A DNA stretch of 42,859 nucleotides from JAZFYD01 sp036443405 (GCA_036443405.1 JAZFYD010000171.1:1-42859), one strand, 5' to 3'; counted from the first letter of the stretch, positions 25,475 to 34,244 are shown. Numbers and translations: made by a program. Notes: generated by a model not told the origin, from the sequence alone.

Positions 25475-26476
25475 TCAGGCGACCATCCAGAAGTCGCGCG
25501 TTTCCAAAAGCCCCCACGAGAGCAGGCGTTCGCGAATCTGGGCCCTGGCGCCGCGCGCACCCACCGCGCCGAGCACGATAGCGCTTCCGGGCCGAAACGC
25601 CTCAACGGGAAGGATCGGACGACCGTGGCGGGTGCGCCCGATCACGCGCGGGTCGATGTCGAGGAGCGCCGTCGGCGCCCGGCCGGCCTGGATCAGAAGA
25701 CGGGTCAGGCGTCGGCCGACCATGCCGGCTCCCCACACGACAAACGGCCCGGGCGCCGCGAGAGGCCCGCGCACGAGAAACTCCGCCTTCGCGCGCAAGA
25801 ACGACTGCAGCGATGCGCGCGCATCGCTGCGCGTGAGCCGGTCCGGATGGTCGCGCCAAAAGAGCAACGTCTCGGGCAACTTCGCGAAACGCAGACCGGC
25901 CTCCGCGGCGCGCAGCCAGAAGTCGTAGTCCTCGGCCCAACCCCGGTCGCGATACCCGCCGATCCGATCGAACGCGGTCGCGCGCATCATGACGCTCGGG
26001 TGGGGCATCGGCGACTCGACGAACCGGTCGCGCAGAATCTCCTCGTGCGTGAGTAGCGAATTCAGCCAACCCTCGTAGATGCGGTTGCCCTCGAGCACCG
26101 TCGCCGTCGGGAAGTGACGCACCCGGGATCCGAGGATGTCGACCTCCGGGTGCGCATCGAGATGGGCGGTTTGCAACTCCAACCTGCGCGGGTGCATCGC
26201 ATCGTCCGCATCAAACCGCGCGAGGTACGGAGCGCGCGCGGCCTCCCGCGCGAGATTCAGCGCGGGCACCAACCCGATGCGGCCCGGTCGCAACACGGAG
26301 ATCCGCGGGTCCCGCGCGGCGGCAGCCGCCAGCCGCTCGGGGGACTGATCGTCGCTGCCGTCATCGACCGCAATGACCTCGAAATCGCGAAACGTCTGGC
26401 GCTCCAGCGAGCGCAGCGCGGCCCAGAGATAGGGCTCGGCGTTGTGCACCGGCATCAGGACCGAAACGCGCGGCAT
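25475..26476 (-). CDS. Glycosyltransferase family 2 with C-terminal Rossmann-like domain
   Basis: 333 residues from ATG 26476 (TACAAA box 8 nt upstream). The GT-A fold begins PRVSVLMPVHNAEPYLWAALRSLERQTFRDFEVIAVDDGSDD. The metal-binding DxD is FDADDAMHPRRL, and the acceptor side has RGWAEDYDFWLRAAEAG (ED motif). Residues about 250-333 form a second domain, PFVVWGAGMVGRRLTRLLIQAG..LLDIDPRVIG, resembling the nucleotide-binding half of sugar acetyltransferases or dehydrogenases. It probably adds a sugar in surface polysaccharide synthesis, inverting mechanism. Donor and acceptor are unknown. Isolated gene. Confidence 0.88.
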   Translation of the reverse strand: MPRVSVLMPVHNAEPYLWAALRSLERQTFRDFEVIAVDDGSDDQSPERLAAAAARDPRISVLRPGRIGLVPALNLAREAARAPYLARFDADDAMHPRRLELQTAHLDAHPEVDILGSRVRHFPTATVLEGNRIYEGWLNSLLTHEEILRDRFVESPMPHPSVMMRATAFDRIGGYRDRGWAEDYDFWLRAAEAGLRFAKLPETLLFWRDHPDRLTRSDARASLQSFLRAKAEFLVRGPLAAPGPFVVWGAGMVGRRLTRLLIQAGRAPTALLDIDPRVIGRTRHGRPILPVEAFRPGSAIVLGAVGARGARAQIRERLLSWGLLETRDFWMVA

Positions 26477-26651
26477 GGCGGGGTTTTGTACTCGATCGCG
26501 GACAACGCGCCGAAGGATGTCGCCCGAAAGGGCCACCGCGTCGCGACCGCACCCGCACTCATGCCGGCATCTAAGCCGAAGCCTTGCAACGGCTTACGGA
26601 CGGTGGCTGAGCTTGCGGACGGTCGGCGCGGGGCTTGCGAGAGCGGACGGC

Positions 26652-27434
26652 GTGCGGAGGTCTCTCCTTCTTTCATCCGTTGTGCTCCCCCTGCTCGCGC
26701 TCACCGCGCTAGCGGAAGATCGCGCGTGCCCCGAGTGCAGCGGTGCCATGATCCGGCTGGAGTTGGGTGACACGCGCAGCCATCACCTCTGCCGTTTCTG
26801 CCCGACGGTTCTTCACATGGAGGCCGATGGCCGCACCCGCATCACGACCCGCCGCAGCGGCCGCCGTACACGTCTGAGCGCGTGGGGGTCAGGCTCCGAT
26901 GCGCAGATGGCGCCGAAGATCGTTCCGGCGAAAGCCGTCGCCGCCCCCGGCCGCATCGTGGCGCCGGTGACGCGTCCCGGGCAACCCATCTCCCGGCCGA
27001 GCCATTCGGTCGGCCGGCCCGCGCACGCGGTCGGTCGCCCCTCCCACTCGATTCTGCGCCCGGCGCATCCGATCACGTTTCGCAGCGAGCAGCAGGGCGC
27101 GATCGTGATGATCGGCACGCCGGTCCGGCGGCCCGCACACTCGGTCATGCGCCCGGGACACGCGATCGGCCGGCCCGCGCACGCGATCTCACGCCCGGCT
27201 CATCCCGTGGAGCGCCCGACCCACGCCGTTTCACGTCCCGGCCACGCGGTCTCGCGGCCCGGCCACCCGATCGCTCGGCCTGACAAAGCCACCGTCGCGG
27301 TCCGAACTCGATCCACAACGCGGAACCGCGCGGGGGCGCAGCGTAAGAACAACCGCGCACGCAAAGAGAACCGGCGCCGGAAGAACAAGCGGGCGATCAA
27401 AAACAAGAACCGCTCCCGCTCGCGCTCCAAGTAA
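26652..27434 (+). CDS. Exported zinc-ribbon protein with RPxHxhx heptad repeats and polybasic tail
   Basis: 260 residues from GTG 26652. A signal peptide (LLLSSVVLPLLALTALA, cleavage about residue 21) is followed by a CPEC...CRFC zinc-ribbon-like pair (26-29, 47-50) and an Arg-rich linker. Residues 108-210 carry twelve heptads of the form R-P-(A/G/S/T)-H-(S/A/P)-(I/V)-x, the first with Gln for His. The run is interrupted once by an 18-residue insert. Residues 211-260 are almost only Arg, Lys and Asn. The His-rich array could bind metal and the tail could bind an acidic polymer. No family is recognised. It ends 9 bp before the phosphoesterase gene. Confidence 0.75.
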   Translation: MRRSLLLSSVVLPLLALTALAEDRACPECSGAMIRLELGDTRSHHLCRFCPTVLHMEADGRTRITTRRSGRRTRLSAWGSGSDAQMAPKIVPAKAVAAPGRIVAPVTRPGQPISRPSHSVGRPAHAVGRPSHSILRPAHPITFRSEQQGAIVMIGTPVRRPAHSVMRPGHAIGRPAHAISRPAHPVERPTHAVSRPGHAVSRPGHPIARPDKATVAVRTRSTTRNRAGAQRKNNRARKENRRRKNKRAIKNKNRSRSRSK

Positions 27435-27437
27435 AGT
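27432..27437 (+). promoter_or_regulatory. -10-like box TAAAGT, 6 nt before a GTG start
   Basis: TAAAGT overlaps the TAA stop of the heptad-repeat gene and is followed by CGGCGT and GTG 27444. The spacing matches the other leaderless-type boxes, but with only a 9-bp gap the gene could simply be read through from upstream. Confidence 0.35.
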
Positions 27438-27443
27438 CGGCGT

Positions 27444-28952
27444 GTGCGGTTCCTCGCGTTCGCGCTCCTCCTCGCGGTTTCCGCACGGGCCGGCGAACCC
27501 GCGCGGCTGATCGTCCTGCACACGAACGACCTGCACGGACAACTCGACCCCCTGCCGAAGTCCCCGTTGCGGCCCGTACTGCGGGGCCGGCGCGCCGGCG
27601 GCCTCGCGCACTTGGCGACGATGGTGCGCGCGATCCGAAAGGAAGCCACCGACACCGGCGCGCACGTGCTCCTGCTCGACGGCGGCGATCTCTTCCAAGG
27701 CACTGCCGTCGGCAACGAAACACGCGGCATGGCTGTGCTCGATGTGATGAAGGAAATCGGCTACGACGCCGCGGCGGTCGGCAACCACGAGTTCGACTAT
27801 GGCCTCGAAAACTGTCTGAAACTGGCCAAGGCCAGTGCTTTTCCGCTGCTCTGCGCAAACGCGAGCGGGACGTCACGCCCGCTGGACGGAATCTCGTCGC
27901 ACGTCGTTTTTGATGCGCCGCGGTTTCCGTGCCGCATCGCCGTCATCGGTCTGATCACACCGAAAACGCCGTGGGTCACGACACCGGGCATCGAGAAACA
28001 CGTGAAGTTCGCCGACCCGATTCCGGTTGCCCGCTCCCTGCTCAGCGCGACCGACGCCCACCTGAAGATCCTGCTCACACACATCGGTCGGGACGGCGAC
28101 GCCGAACTCGCGAGAGCCTGCCCGGGCGTCGATCTCATCGTCGGCGGCCACAGCCACACCGGAATGGGCGAAACCGTGAACGGCGTCCCGATCGTGCAGA
28201 CACACGGGAAGGGCATGACGCTCGGCCGCGTCGATCTCGACCTCGAGCGCGGCTCGTGGAAGGTGCTTCGCGTTTCCTACCGGCTCATCCCCGTCGATCC
28301 CGATGCGACGCCACCGGACGCGGTGGTCGGTGAGCGCATCCGTATCCATACACACGCGACCAGGAAGAAGCTCGCGCGAAAGATCGGCCGGCTTACCGCG
28401 CCGCTGCGCAGAACTCGCGATTTCGGCGCTTCGAGCGCGGGCCACTGGATGGCGGACGTGATTCGCGATGCGACCGGCGCCGAGATCGGTTTCATGAACA
28501 AGGGCGGCATCCGGTGCGACATCGAGGCCGGGCCGATCACCGCCGCCGACGTCTACCGAATCATGCCGTTCGACAACACGGTGGTGTCGATGGACCTCAC
28601 GGGCGCGCAGGTCCGCTCGATCGTGCGCCAGGCCCTTCGGCCCGGCCGCCGCTACCCGGGGCTCGATTGGAGCGGAATCCTGGTGGACGCGGATCGCGAG
28701 GGGACCGGCATCCGGCCGACGCGGATCCTCGTCGCGGGCGCCGAATTGAAAAACGAGGCCAAATACCGCGTCGCGACCAACTCGTTCCTCGGCGCCGGCG
28801 GCGACGGCTTCGCGCAATTCAAGGCTGGAACCGCGGTCACGCGCCACAAGACGCTGCTCCGCGACGCGCTCGCGTCTCATCTGGAGACGCACACGCCGTA
28901 CACACCGCCGTCGGAAGACCGACTACGGGTGAGCGAATCCGCCTCCCGCTGA
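27444..28952 (+). CDS. Exported 5'-nucleotidase / 2',3'-cyclic phosphodiesterase family phosphoesterase
   Basis: 502 residues from GTG 27444. The signal peptide is MRFLAFALLLAVSARAGEP. The metallophosphatase domain carries all dimetal motifs: HTNDLHG, DGGDLFQG, GNHEFDYG, and VGGHSHTG. The C-terminal substrate domain (about 310-500) has GHWMADVIRDATGAEIGFMNKGGIRCDIEAG, TAADVYRIMPFDNTVV and FLGAGGDGF, as in UshA/YfkN. Predicted periplasmic dephosphorylation of nucleotides or UDP-sugars for phosphate or nucleoside salvage. It may share a transcript with the heptad-repeat gene 9 bp upstream. Full length, no odd residues seen. Confidence 0.92.
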   Translation: MRFLAFALLLAVSARAGEPARLIVLHTNDLHGQLDPLPKSPLRPVLRGRRAGGLAHLATMVRAIRKEATDTGAHVLLLDGGDLFQGTAVGNETRGMAVLDVMKEIGYDAAAVGNHEFDYGLENCLKLAKASAFPLLCANASGTSRPLDGISSHVVFDAPRFPCRIAVIGLITPKTPWVTTPGIEKHVKFADPIPVARSLLSATDAHLKILLTHIGRDGDAELARACPGVDLIVGGHSHTGMGETVNGVPIVQTHGKGMTLGRVDLDLERGSWKVLRVSYRLIPVDPDATPPDAVVGERIRIHTHATRKKLARKIGRLTAPLRRTRDFGASSAGHWMADVIRDATGAEIGFMNKGGIRCDIEAGPITAADVYRIMPFDNTVVSMDLTGAQVRSIVRQALRPGRRYPGLDWSGILVDADREGTGIRPTRILVAGAELKNEAKYRVATNSFLGAGGDGFAQFKAGTAVTRHKTLLRDALASHLETHTPYTPPSEDRLRVSESASR

Positions 28953-29066
28953 GACCGGGGGAAAACACCGCCATTTGGGGGCTAAGGTCGGGATCCCGCC
29001 TGTTCCGATAGCTGCCATTGAGGATTCCTCTCCGGCACAGGCCGCGGGGGAAGGATCCGTCCAAAC

Positions 29067-30323
29067 ATGCTGGCGCAAATGGAACCGCTCATCATGCTGA
29101 TCGCCGGAGCTGCGGCGATCTTCGGCATCCTTGCCACCGTTCTAGTCGCCGTGCGCGACCGCCGGCGCCTGGTGGATCGCCTGAGCACGCTGGAAGAAGT
29201 GCTACGCCGCGTTCGCGCCTCGGATCCGGAGAACCAATTCGACGAGCGCCCCGCCGAGAGTCCGCTCGAGTTGAGCCGCGAACGGTTGCTGCTGCAAAAC
29301 CTCCTGGATCGTTTCCCGGCCGTGACGCAGAAGTTCGTCGTGGTGGAGGACATCGAGGAATTGTGCCGTGTCCTGCTCGGCGCGTTCGCCGCCGTCTTGG
29401 GCAGCACGTTCGGTGTCGTGTTCGTGCGCGAGAGCCGCATGCTGCGCCTGCGCGCGCAGTCCGGCATCGGCACCGAGCAACTCTCCGACGAACTCGAGAT
29501 TCGCGTCGGCGAAGGCCGAGTTGGCCTGTCGGCCGCGAACTGCCTCATCATGCGTCCGGATGACTTTACCGCGCTCGATGACGCATCGCGTGCCGCAGTC
29601 GACGCCGACCAGAGCATGAAGACGGAGTTCGAACTCTACGTTCCGCTGATCTACCGAGGCGACGCGATCGGCTGCGTCGCAGTCGGCGGCATGACACGGG
29701 TCGTGCAGAAGTCCCACGCGGTGTCGATGGCGCTCGCGAACCTCGGTTCTGTCGTCTTGTCCAACATCCAGCGCGCGAACGAGATCCGCATCCTCTCCGA
29801 GCAGGACCCGCTCACCGGCCTCAACAACCGCCGTCGCTGCATCGAGTTGCTCGCGGAACGTCTCGAGACCCGCAACACCCACCCGTTCGGCATCCTGCTG
29901 TTCGACGTCGACCACTTCAAGCACATCAACGACCACTGGGGGCACGGCATCGGCGACATCGTGCTCATGGCGATCGCGGATGTGGCCCGCGTCATGGTCG
30001 ACGAGACCGCGGGCGAGTTCGCCTGCCGCTTCGGCGGAGACGAGCACCTGATCCTCATCAACAGCTCGGAAATTGCCGACGTCGCCGCACGCGTCGAGCA
30101 ACTCCGCCAGTCGATCGCGGACATCGACGTGGATGTGCCGGATCCCTCCGACAAACCGGAGGTGCGCATCACCGGCGGCGTCGCGTTCTGCCCCGCCGAG
30201 GAGGAGGACGTCGACACGCTCATCGCGCTCGCCGACTCCCGCCTTTACTACGCGAAGGAACACGGCCGCGATCGGATCACCATCGAGCCGACTCCGGACG
30301 AAGTCGCTGCGCAGCGAGCGTAG
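29067..30323 (+). CDS. Membrane GAF-GGDEF protein with GGDEH active-site loop
   Basis: 418 residues. One membrane helix (IMLIAGAAAIFGILATVLVAV, about 9-29), a short coiled segment, a GAF-like sensor domain (about 85-245), then a GGDEF domain beginning DPLTGLNNRRR. LLFDVDHFKHINDHWGHGIGD supplies the metal-binding Asp and GTP contacts. The signature loop is FGGDEH, so the last residue of GG(D/E)EF is His. No RxxD inhibitory site is found upstream of it (the region reads ETAGEFACRFGGDEH). It would make c-di-GMP if active; GGDE is intact, so activity is possible. Gene ends 15 bp from the convergent SDR gene. Confidence 0.87.
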   Translation: MLAQMEPLIMLIAGAAAIFGILATVLVAVRDRRRLVDRLSTLEEVLRRVRASDPENQFDERPAESPLELSRERLLLQNLLDRFPAVTQKFVVVEDIEELCRVLLGAFAAVLGSTFGVVFVRESRMLRLRAQSGIGTEQLSDELEIRVGEGRVGLSAANCLIMRPDDFTALDDASRAAVDADQSMKTEFELYVPLIYRGDAIGCVAVGGMTRVVQKSHAVSMALANLGSVVLSNIQRANEIRILSEQDPLTGLNNRRRCIELLAERLETRNTHPFGILLFDVDHFKHINDHWGHGIGDIVLMAIADVARVMVDETAGEFACRFGGDEHLILINSSEIADVAARVEQLRQSIADIDVDVPDPSDKPEVRITGGVAFCPAEEEDVDTLIALADSRLYYAKEHGRDRITIEPTPDEVAAQRA

Positions 30324-30338
30324 CCTCAGCCGCACGCG

Positions 30339-31172
30339 CTACGTTCGGATCCGCAGCGTCAGCTTGTCCTCGCGCAGGATCTTCGCGGTGTCGCGCGTCA
30401 ACTCCGCCATGTCGTCGTGAACACTCACATACCGGCCGGTGAGTTCGTCGGCCTCGCCGCGCGCGAGCCGGCACATGAGTTCGACGGCGCGGTCCTCGCC
30501 GACCTCGCGCCGCTGTTCGAACAGGTCCCGGAAGATCGTGCGCACCGATTCATGCACCGCCGGATCTTCGAGCATGGCTTCGGTTCCCGGAGTGCGTTGA
30601 AACCCCGGCCCGAGGGCGAACACCGCGATCCCGTGTTTGCGAAGCGCCGTGCCGAGGCAATCGGTCCAGTGCGTCAACGCCGCCTTCGACGTGCTGTACG
30701 AGGTGTACGCCTCCACGCGCATGCTCGCGGCGCCGCTCGACACGTTGATGATGCGCCCGGTCCCGCGCTTCATCATCCGCGGAAGGAACAGATGCACGCA
30801 GCGGTACGCACCGAGCAGGTTGACCTCGAGCGCGCTCCACCAACGTTCCGGCGACACCTCCCAGTCCGGCCCGGTGTAACCCATCACCGCCGCGTTGTTG
30901 AGGAGGACATCGAGGGCGCCGAGACGCTCGTGAATCGCTTCCGCCGCAGCGTCCATCGAACTCGGATCGACCACGTCGGCACAGACGGCGAACGCGGCGC
31001 CCCCCACCGACTCGATTGCCGACACCGTTTCGTTGAGCGTTTGCTCGGTCCGGCCGAGTACCGCGACCTCGGCGCCGTCGGCCGCCAGGCCAAGCGCGAA
31101 CGCGCGCCCCAATCCGCCGCCGCCGCCCGTAACCAGGGCGCATCGACCAGCGAGAGGACGCTTGGCGTTCAC
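30339..31172 (-). CDS. Short-chain dehydrogenase/reductase (SDR)
   Basis: 277 residues. NAD(P)-binding TGGGGGLG (15-22), NNAA (92-95), catalytic Ser in NVSSGAAS (145-146), Tyr159 and Lys163 in YSTSK: a classical SDR with the full catalytic set. The C-terminus is longer than the minimal 250 residues and ends with GRYVSVHDDMAELTRD. The substrate cannot be told; related proteins reduce ketones or oxidise secondary alcohols. It starts at GTG 31172 and is transcribed alone, convergent with the GGDEF gene. Confidence 0.9.
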   Translation of the reverse strand: MNAKRPLAGRCALVTGGGGGLGRAFALGLAADGAEVAVLGRTEQTLNETVSAIESVGGAAFAVCADVVDPSSMDAAAEAIHERLGALDVLLNNAAVMGYTGPDWEVSPERWWSALEVNLLGAYRCVHLFLPRMMKRGTGRIINVSSGAASMRVEAYTSYSTSKAALTHWTDCLGTALRKHGIAVFALGPGFQRTPGTEAMLEDPAVHESVRTIFRDLFEQRREVGEDRAVELMCRLARGEADELTGRYVSVHDDMAELTRDTAKILREDKLTLRIRT

Positions 31173-31515
31173 GACACGCCCAGCCTACTACCGCGATCTC
31201 GCCGAACAAAATGTCGCACGGATTCGACGTGCGCCGAAACAACGGGACTTCCGTCGTCCGCGCGGCCGGGTGTTTGGCTTGCGAAGGCGGTGGCTCAAGA
31301 CCTATCGTGGCCGTTGCCGTCGAGTGGGGTCGACGGCCGCCGGCCCCCCAAGAGGCGCTCCGCGCCCTCTATCCAGTCGGTCGACGCCATTTGGTGCTCG
31401 TGCTCGTGCTCAGAAAGGGACTCCACCGCGCGCGCGCGCACGTGCACGCATACGCTTCCGTTCTTCTAATGGCGCCGCTCAGACACGGCGCTCAATGTGT
31501 AGATTGGTCGCAACC
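31173..31515. other. Intergenic region with a Z-DNA-prone run
   Basis: Between the divergent SDR and zinc-ribbon genes no ORF has support. From 31427 to 31455 the sequence alternates pyrimidine and purine without break, mostly CG/CA steps. A TAGATT box lies 10 nt before ATG 31516 and may be the -10 of the next gene. Confidence 0.45.
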
Positions 31516-31881
31516 ATGAAAGCGATCTGTGTTGCGTGCGGGGCACGAACGAAGCCGGCCAAAGTCTGTCGTGCCTGTGGATTCAATCCGCTCAGCTCCA
31601 TCCGATCGCGCGCTGAGGGCCTGATTCTGTCAGAGGAGCGGTTCGCGGATGGTTCGGACAGAAAGCAGTACGCCGCAGAACTCGAGGAAATCGGGGCACG
31701 CATTCGTAGAGGGGAACCACACCGCTTCGACGAAGAGGAAGTCCAGCGCGCAATGCGCGAACTCGAGTATTGGTCCGACTTCTCTGCAAAGAATGCCTTG
31801 AGAGTAGCGTGGGTCTTGATTCGTTTGTTCTGGCCCGTATGGATCGTTATCGCACTGGCGTTGTACTTCAAGTTCCGATAG
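31516..31881 (+). CDS. Small zinc-ribbon membrane protein
   Basis: 121 residues from ATG 31516; a longer open frame upstream is non-coding. The N-terminus holds a CxxC-x11-CxxC zinc ribbon (CVACGARTKPAKVCRACG). The middle is charged and helical (YAAELEEIGARIRRGEPHRFDEEEVQRAMRELEYW). The C-terminus is one membrane helix (WVLIRLFWPVWIVIALALYF), so it is probably tail-anchored with the ribbon in the cytosol. Base composition is clearly less GC-rich than its neighbours, as is the DNA after it, which hints at recent acquisition. No family assigned. Confidence 0.75.
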   Translation: MKAICVACGARTKPAKVCRACGFNPLSSIRSRAEGLILSEERFADGSDRKQYAAELEEIGARIRRGEPHRFDEEEVQRAMRELEYWSDFSAKNALRVAWVLIRLFWPVWIVIALALYFKFR

Positions 31882-32359
31882 CGCGCGGTCGCCCAACATC
31901 CCAGGACAGCTCACGCGTTCGCATTCCTATGCGCAATCGCTTCCGTAAGGAATATAAGGAATACGATGCCAGTTAGCTTTTTCCGAAACTGCGTTCACGT
32001 AGCCCGCCAACGTGCGTGTCGATGATGGCGCACATATGCTGATATTTGAAAACGACTTGGGTGTTCTCGCTCAACCGGCGTGATTCGCTTGATGGTTCGC
32101 CACAGATTCGCCCCCCCACGGCCGCTGGCACCGTACGGACCCCATCCGCGATGTTGTTGGGGTTGGTGCGGCGAGAGTCGCGGCGGCCGAAAGAAAAACA
32201 ACCGGGACGGGTACACCCCGCCCCGGCCGACCGAGAGCCGGTCCCGACAGCGCTCTACGGTCGTTCGAATTTAGTTTTTCAGTTTTGTCGCTCCAACGCC
32301 GTCAGGCGTTGGGCCAGATTCACTTCGCTCCAACGCCGTCAGGCGTTGGGCCAACATCG
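31882..32359. other. Intergenic region with AT-richer segment and hairpin repeats
   Basis: No credible gene. The first 150 bp are AT-richer than the window average. Around 32190-32260 there is a GC-rich imperfect hairpin (CCGGGACGGG..CCCGCCCCGG). Two copies of the dispersed hairpin repeat occupy 32293-32349, directly after the sppA stop. Confidence 0.5.
32293..32349. repeat. Dispersed hairpin repeat, copies 7 and 8 (tandem)
   Basis: Two identical units CCAACGCC-GTCA-GGCGTTGG (32293-32312 and 32330-32349), each preceded by CGCT and followed by GGCCA, separated by 17 bp. They lie 10 bp past the end of sppA on its downstream side and would form two hairpins in its transcript. They could act as a 3' end or transcription stop. 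Confidence 0.9.
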
Positions 32360-34210
32360 TTACTCGCTGATCGGCTGCGTGAGATCCGTCAATTCCGGCG
32401 CAACGCAGCAGATACGGTCCGCGGCAATCCTCTGCATCAGCTTCACCTTCAAGAGGCCGCGCTCGAGTCCGGGGATCGCCTGGATGGCGGCACGGGTCAG
32501 ACCCAGCCGCACCTCGAACATCTCCTGAAGAGCTTCGAACGGGCCGCCACGGTTGGGCGACTCGATCACGGGTGCATCTGCGGGAAGCCCCGCTTTCTCT
32601 CGGGCGATCGCGATCGCGCGCTCCAACCCGCCGAGTTCGTCGATGAGGCCCAGCTCCTTCGCCTTGCGGCCCGTCCAGACGCGGCCGCGTGCGATCAGCT
32701 CGATCTCCTCGAAGCTCTTCCCGCGACCCGCGGCGACCTTGCCGACGAAGTCCTTGTAGAAGTCCGCCATGACGCCGCGTATGTGTTCCTTGTCGTCGTC
32801 GCTCAGACCCTGCGAGGTCATCAGCGCGGCGGCGCGCTTGCCGCGCGTCAGGCGTTCGGGTTTGATGCCGACCCAGGGGAACAGCGCATCGACGTTCGCG
32901 ACCATGCCGACCACGCCGATCGATCCGGTGATGGTCTGCGGCTCAGCGACGATCACGTCGCTGTTCATCGCGATGTAGTAACCGCCGCTCGCCGCCACGT
33001 CGGCCATCGACGAAACGACCGTCTTGCCCTTCGCCTTGGCGCCTTCGATCGCGCGCCAGATCATGTCGCTCGCGAGACCCGATCCGCCGGGGCTGTTGAT
33101 GCGCAGGACGATGGCTTTCACGTCCTTGTCGCGCGCGGCGTCGCGGATCGCGCCGACAATCGTCTCCGACCCCATGGCCGAGATGTTGCCGCTCCAGTCG
33201 TACTGGCTCTTGCCGCTGACGATCGCGCCGGTGCAGTACACAACGGCGATCTTGGGACCCTCGACCTTCTCCTGACCGGCTTCGGGGTTCATCAGCGCGC
33301 CGAAGATCGTCGAGAACGCGGCAATCGGATTGTCCGGGTCCACCTCGAACTTGCTGTCGCCGTGGGGGTAGTTCTTGATTTTCACGACCTTCTTGCCGGG
33401 GAAGTGCGCACGCACACCCGCGGCGAACTGGTCGCGGTACTCGATCCTGTCGATCAGGCCGTACTCCTTGGCCTTCTTCGCGCTGAGCATGCCCTCATCG
33501 ATGGCCGCCTTCACCTTGTCGGTGGAGATGTTGCGGCCCTTGGCGATGGCGCCCACGATGGACTCGAAGAACTCGTCGAGGATCGGATCCAGCGACTGCC
33601 GCTGCGCGTCCGACATGCTGTCGCGCACCATCGATTCACCGGCGGTCTTGAAGTCGCCGATGTGGATCACGTCGAACTTGATCCGCAGCTTCGCGAGCAG
33701 GTCCTTCATGTACCAGGACTCGATCGCGAGTCCGGGGAGGAACACCATGCCCGACTCGGGGATCGAGATGCGATCCGCGGTCGATGCGAGCACCAGATCG
33801 GCGGTCGACAGCGTCTCGCGGTAGAAGAAGATCTTCTTGCCGGCTCGGCGCAACTCTTCGAGCTTCTCGCGGATTTCCAGCAAGCGCGCGGTGCCGACGT
33901 TGTAGTGCATCGGCTTCAGCTCGATCGCGGCAACCTCGGGGTCGCGCGCCGCCTGCTCGAGGTTTTTGAAGAACTCGCGAAGATTGGGTTTGTGCGCGCT
34001 GAACGGATTGGGGCCAGTCGGATCATCCGAGGAGTCGAATGCGAGGCGGATCTCAGCCACCTTCGCGACGTTCTCGTCGGCTTTCGGTTTCGGATCGGCT
34101 GTGACGCCGGCGGGCTTGGCCTCGTCGGTCGCCGGAGCGGCGCCATCCTGGGCGGCCGCGGCGCCGGCGATCAAGCCGGCTAATAGGAGCAGCGTGAGAA
34201 GTCGGGACAT
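32360..34210 (-). CDS. sppA: Signal peptide peptidase SppA, 67-kDa type
   Basis: 616 residues from ATG 34210, with AGGAGA 4 nt upstream; the longer frame beyond is not coding. This matches the two-domain 618-residue E. coli form. Catalytic dyad: general-base Lys188 in HIGDFKTAGES (N-terminal repeat) and nucleophile Ser408 in VAASGGYY (C-terminal repeat), with INSPGG forming the oxyanion region. The N-terminus MSRLLTLLLLAGLIAGAAAAQ looks like a cleavable signal peptide rather than the usual anchor. SppA degrades remnant signal peptides in or at the inner membrane. Single gene, with hairpin repeats right after the stop. Confidence 0.94.
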   Translation of the reverse strand: MSRLLTLLLLAGLIAGAAAAQDGAAPATDEAKPAGVTADPKPKADENVAKVAEIRLAFDSSDDPTGPNPFSAHKPNLREFFKNLEQAARDPEVAAIELKPMHYNVGTARLLEIREKLEELRRAGKKIFFYRETLSTADLVLASTADRISIPESGMVFLPGLAIESWYMKDLLAKLRIKFDVIHIGDFKTAGESMVRDSMSDAQRQSLDPILDEFFESIVGAIAKGRNISTDKVKAAIDEGMLSAKKAKEYGLIDRIEYRDQFAAGVRAHFPGKKVVKIKNYPHGDSKFEVDPDNPIAAFSTIFGALMNPEAGQEKVEGPKIAVVYCTGAIVSGKSQYDWSGNISAMGSETIVGAIRDAARDKDVKAIVLRINSPGGSGLASDMIWRAIEGAKAKGKTVVSSMADVAASGGYYIAMNSDVIVAEPQTITGSIGVVGMVANVDALFPWVGIKPERLTRGKRAAALMTSQGLSDDDKEHIRGVMADFYKDFVGKVAAGRGKSFEEIELIARGRVWTGRKAKELGLIDELGGLERAIAIAREKAGLPADAPVIESPNRGGPFEALQEMFEVRLGLTRAAIQAIPGLERGLLKVKLMQRIAADRICCVAPELTDLTQPISE

Positions 34211-34238
34211 GTTCTCTCCTGTTTTGATGAAAGGCGGC

Positions 34239-34244
34239 ATTATC
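34239..34244 (-). promoter_or_regulatory. Extended -10 box for sppA (TGT-GATAAT)
   Basis: On the minus strand TGTGATAAT is followed by about 28 nt containing AGGAGA before ATG 34210, so sppA appears to have a short leader with a normal RBS, unlike the leaderless-type genes here. No clear -35 box. Confidence 0.45.

Noticed and set aside
32285..34183. 632-codon open frame on the plus strand
   Set aside because: Antisense to sppA, whose catalytic residues are all present; begins inside a hairpin repeat.
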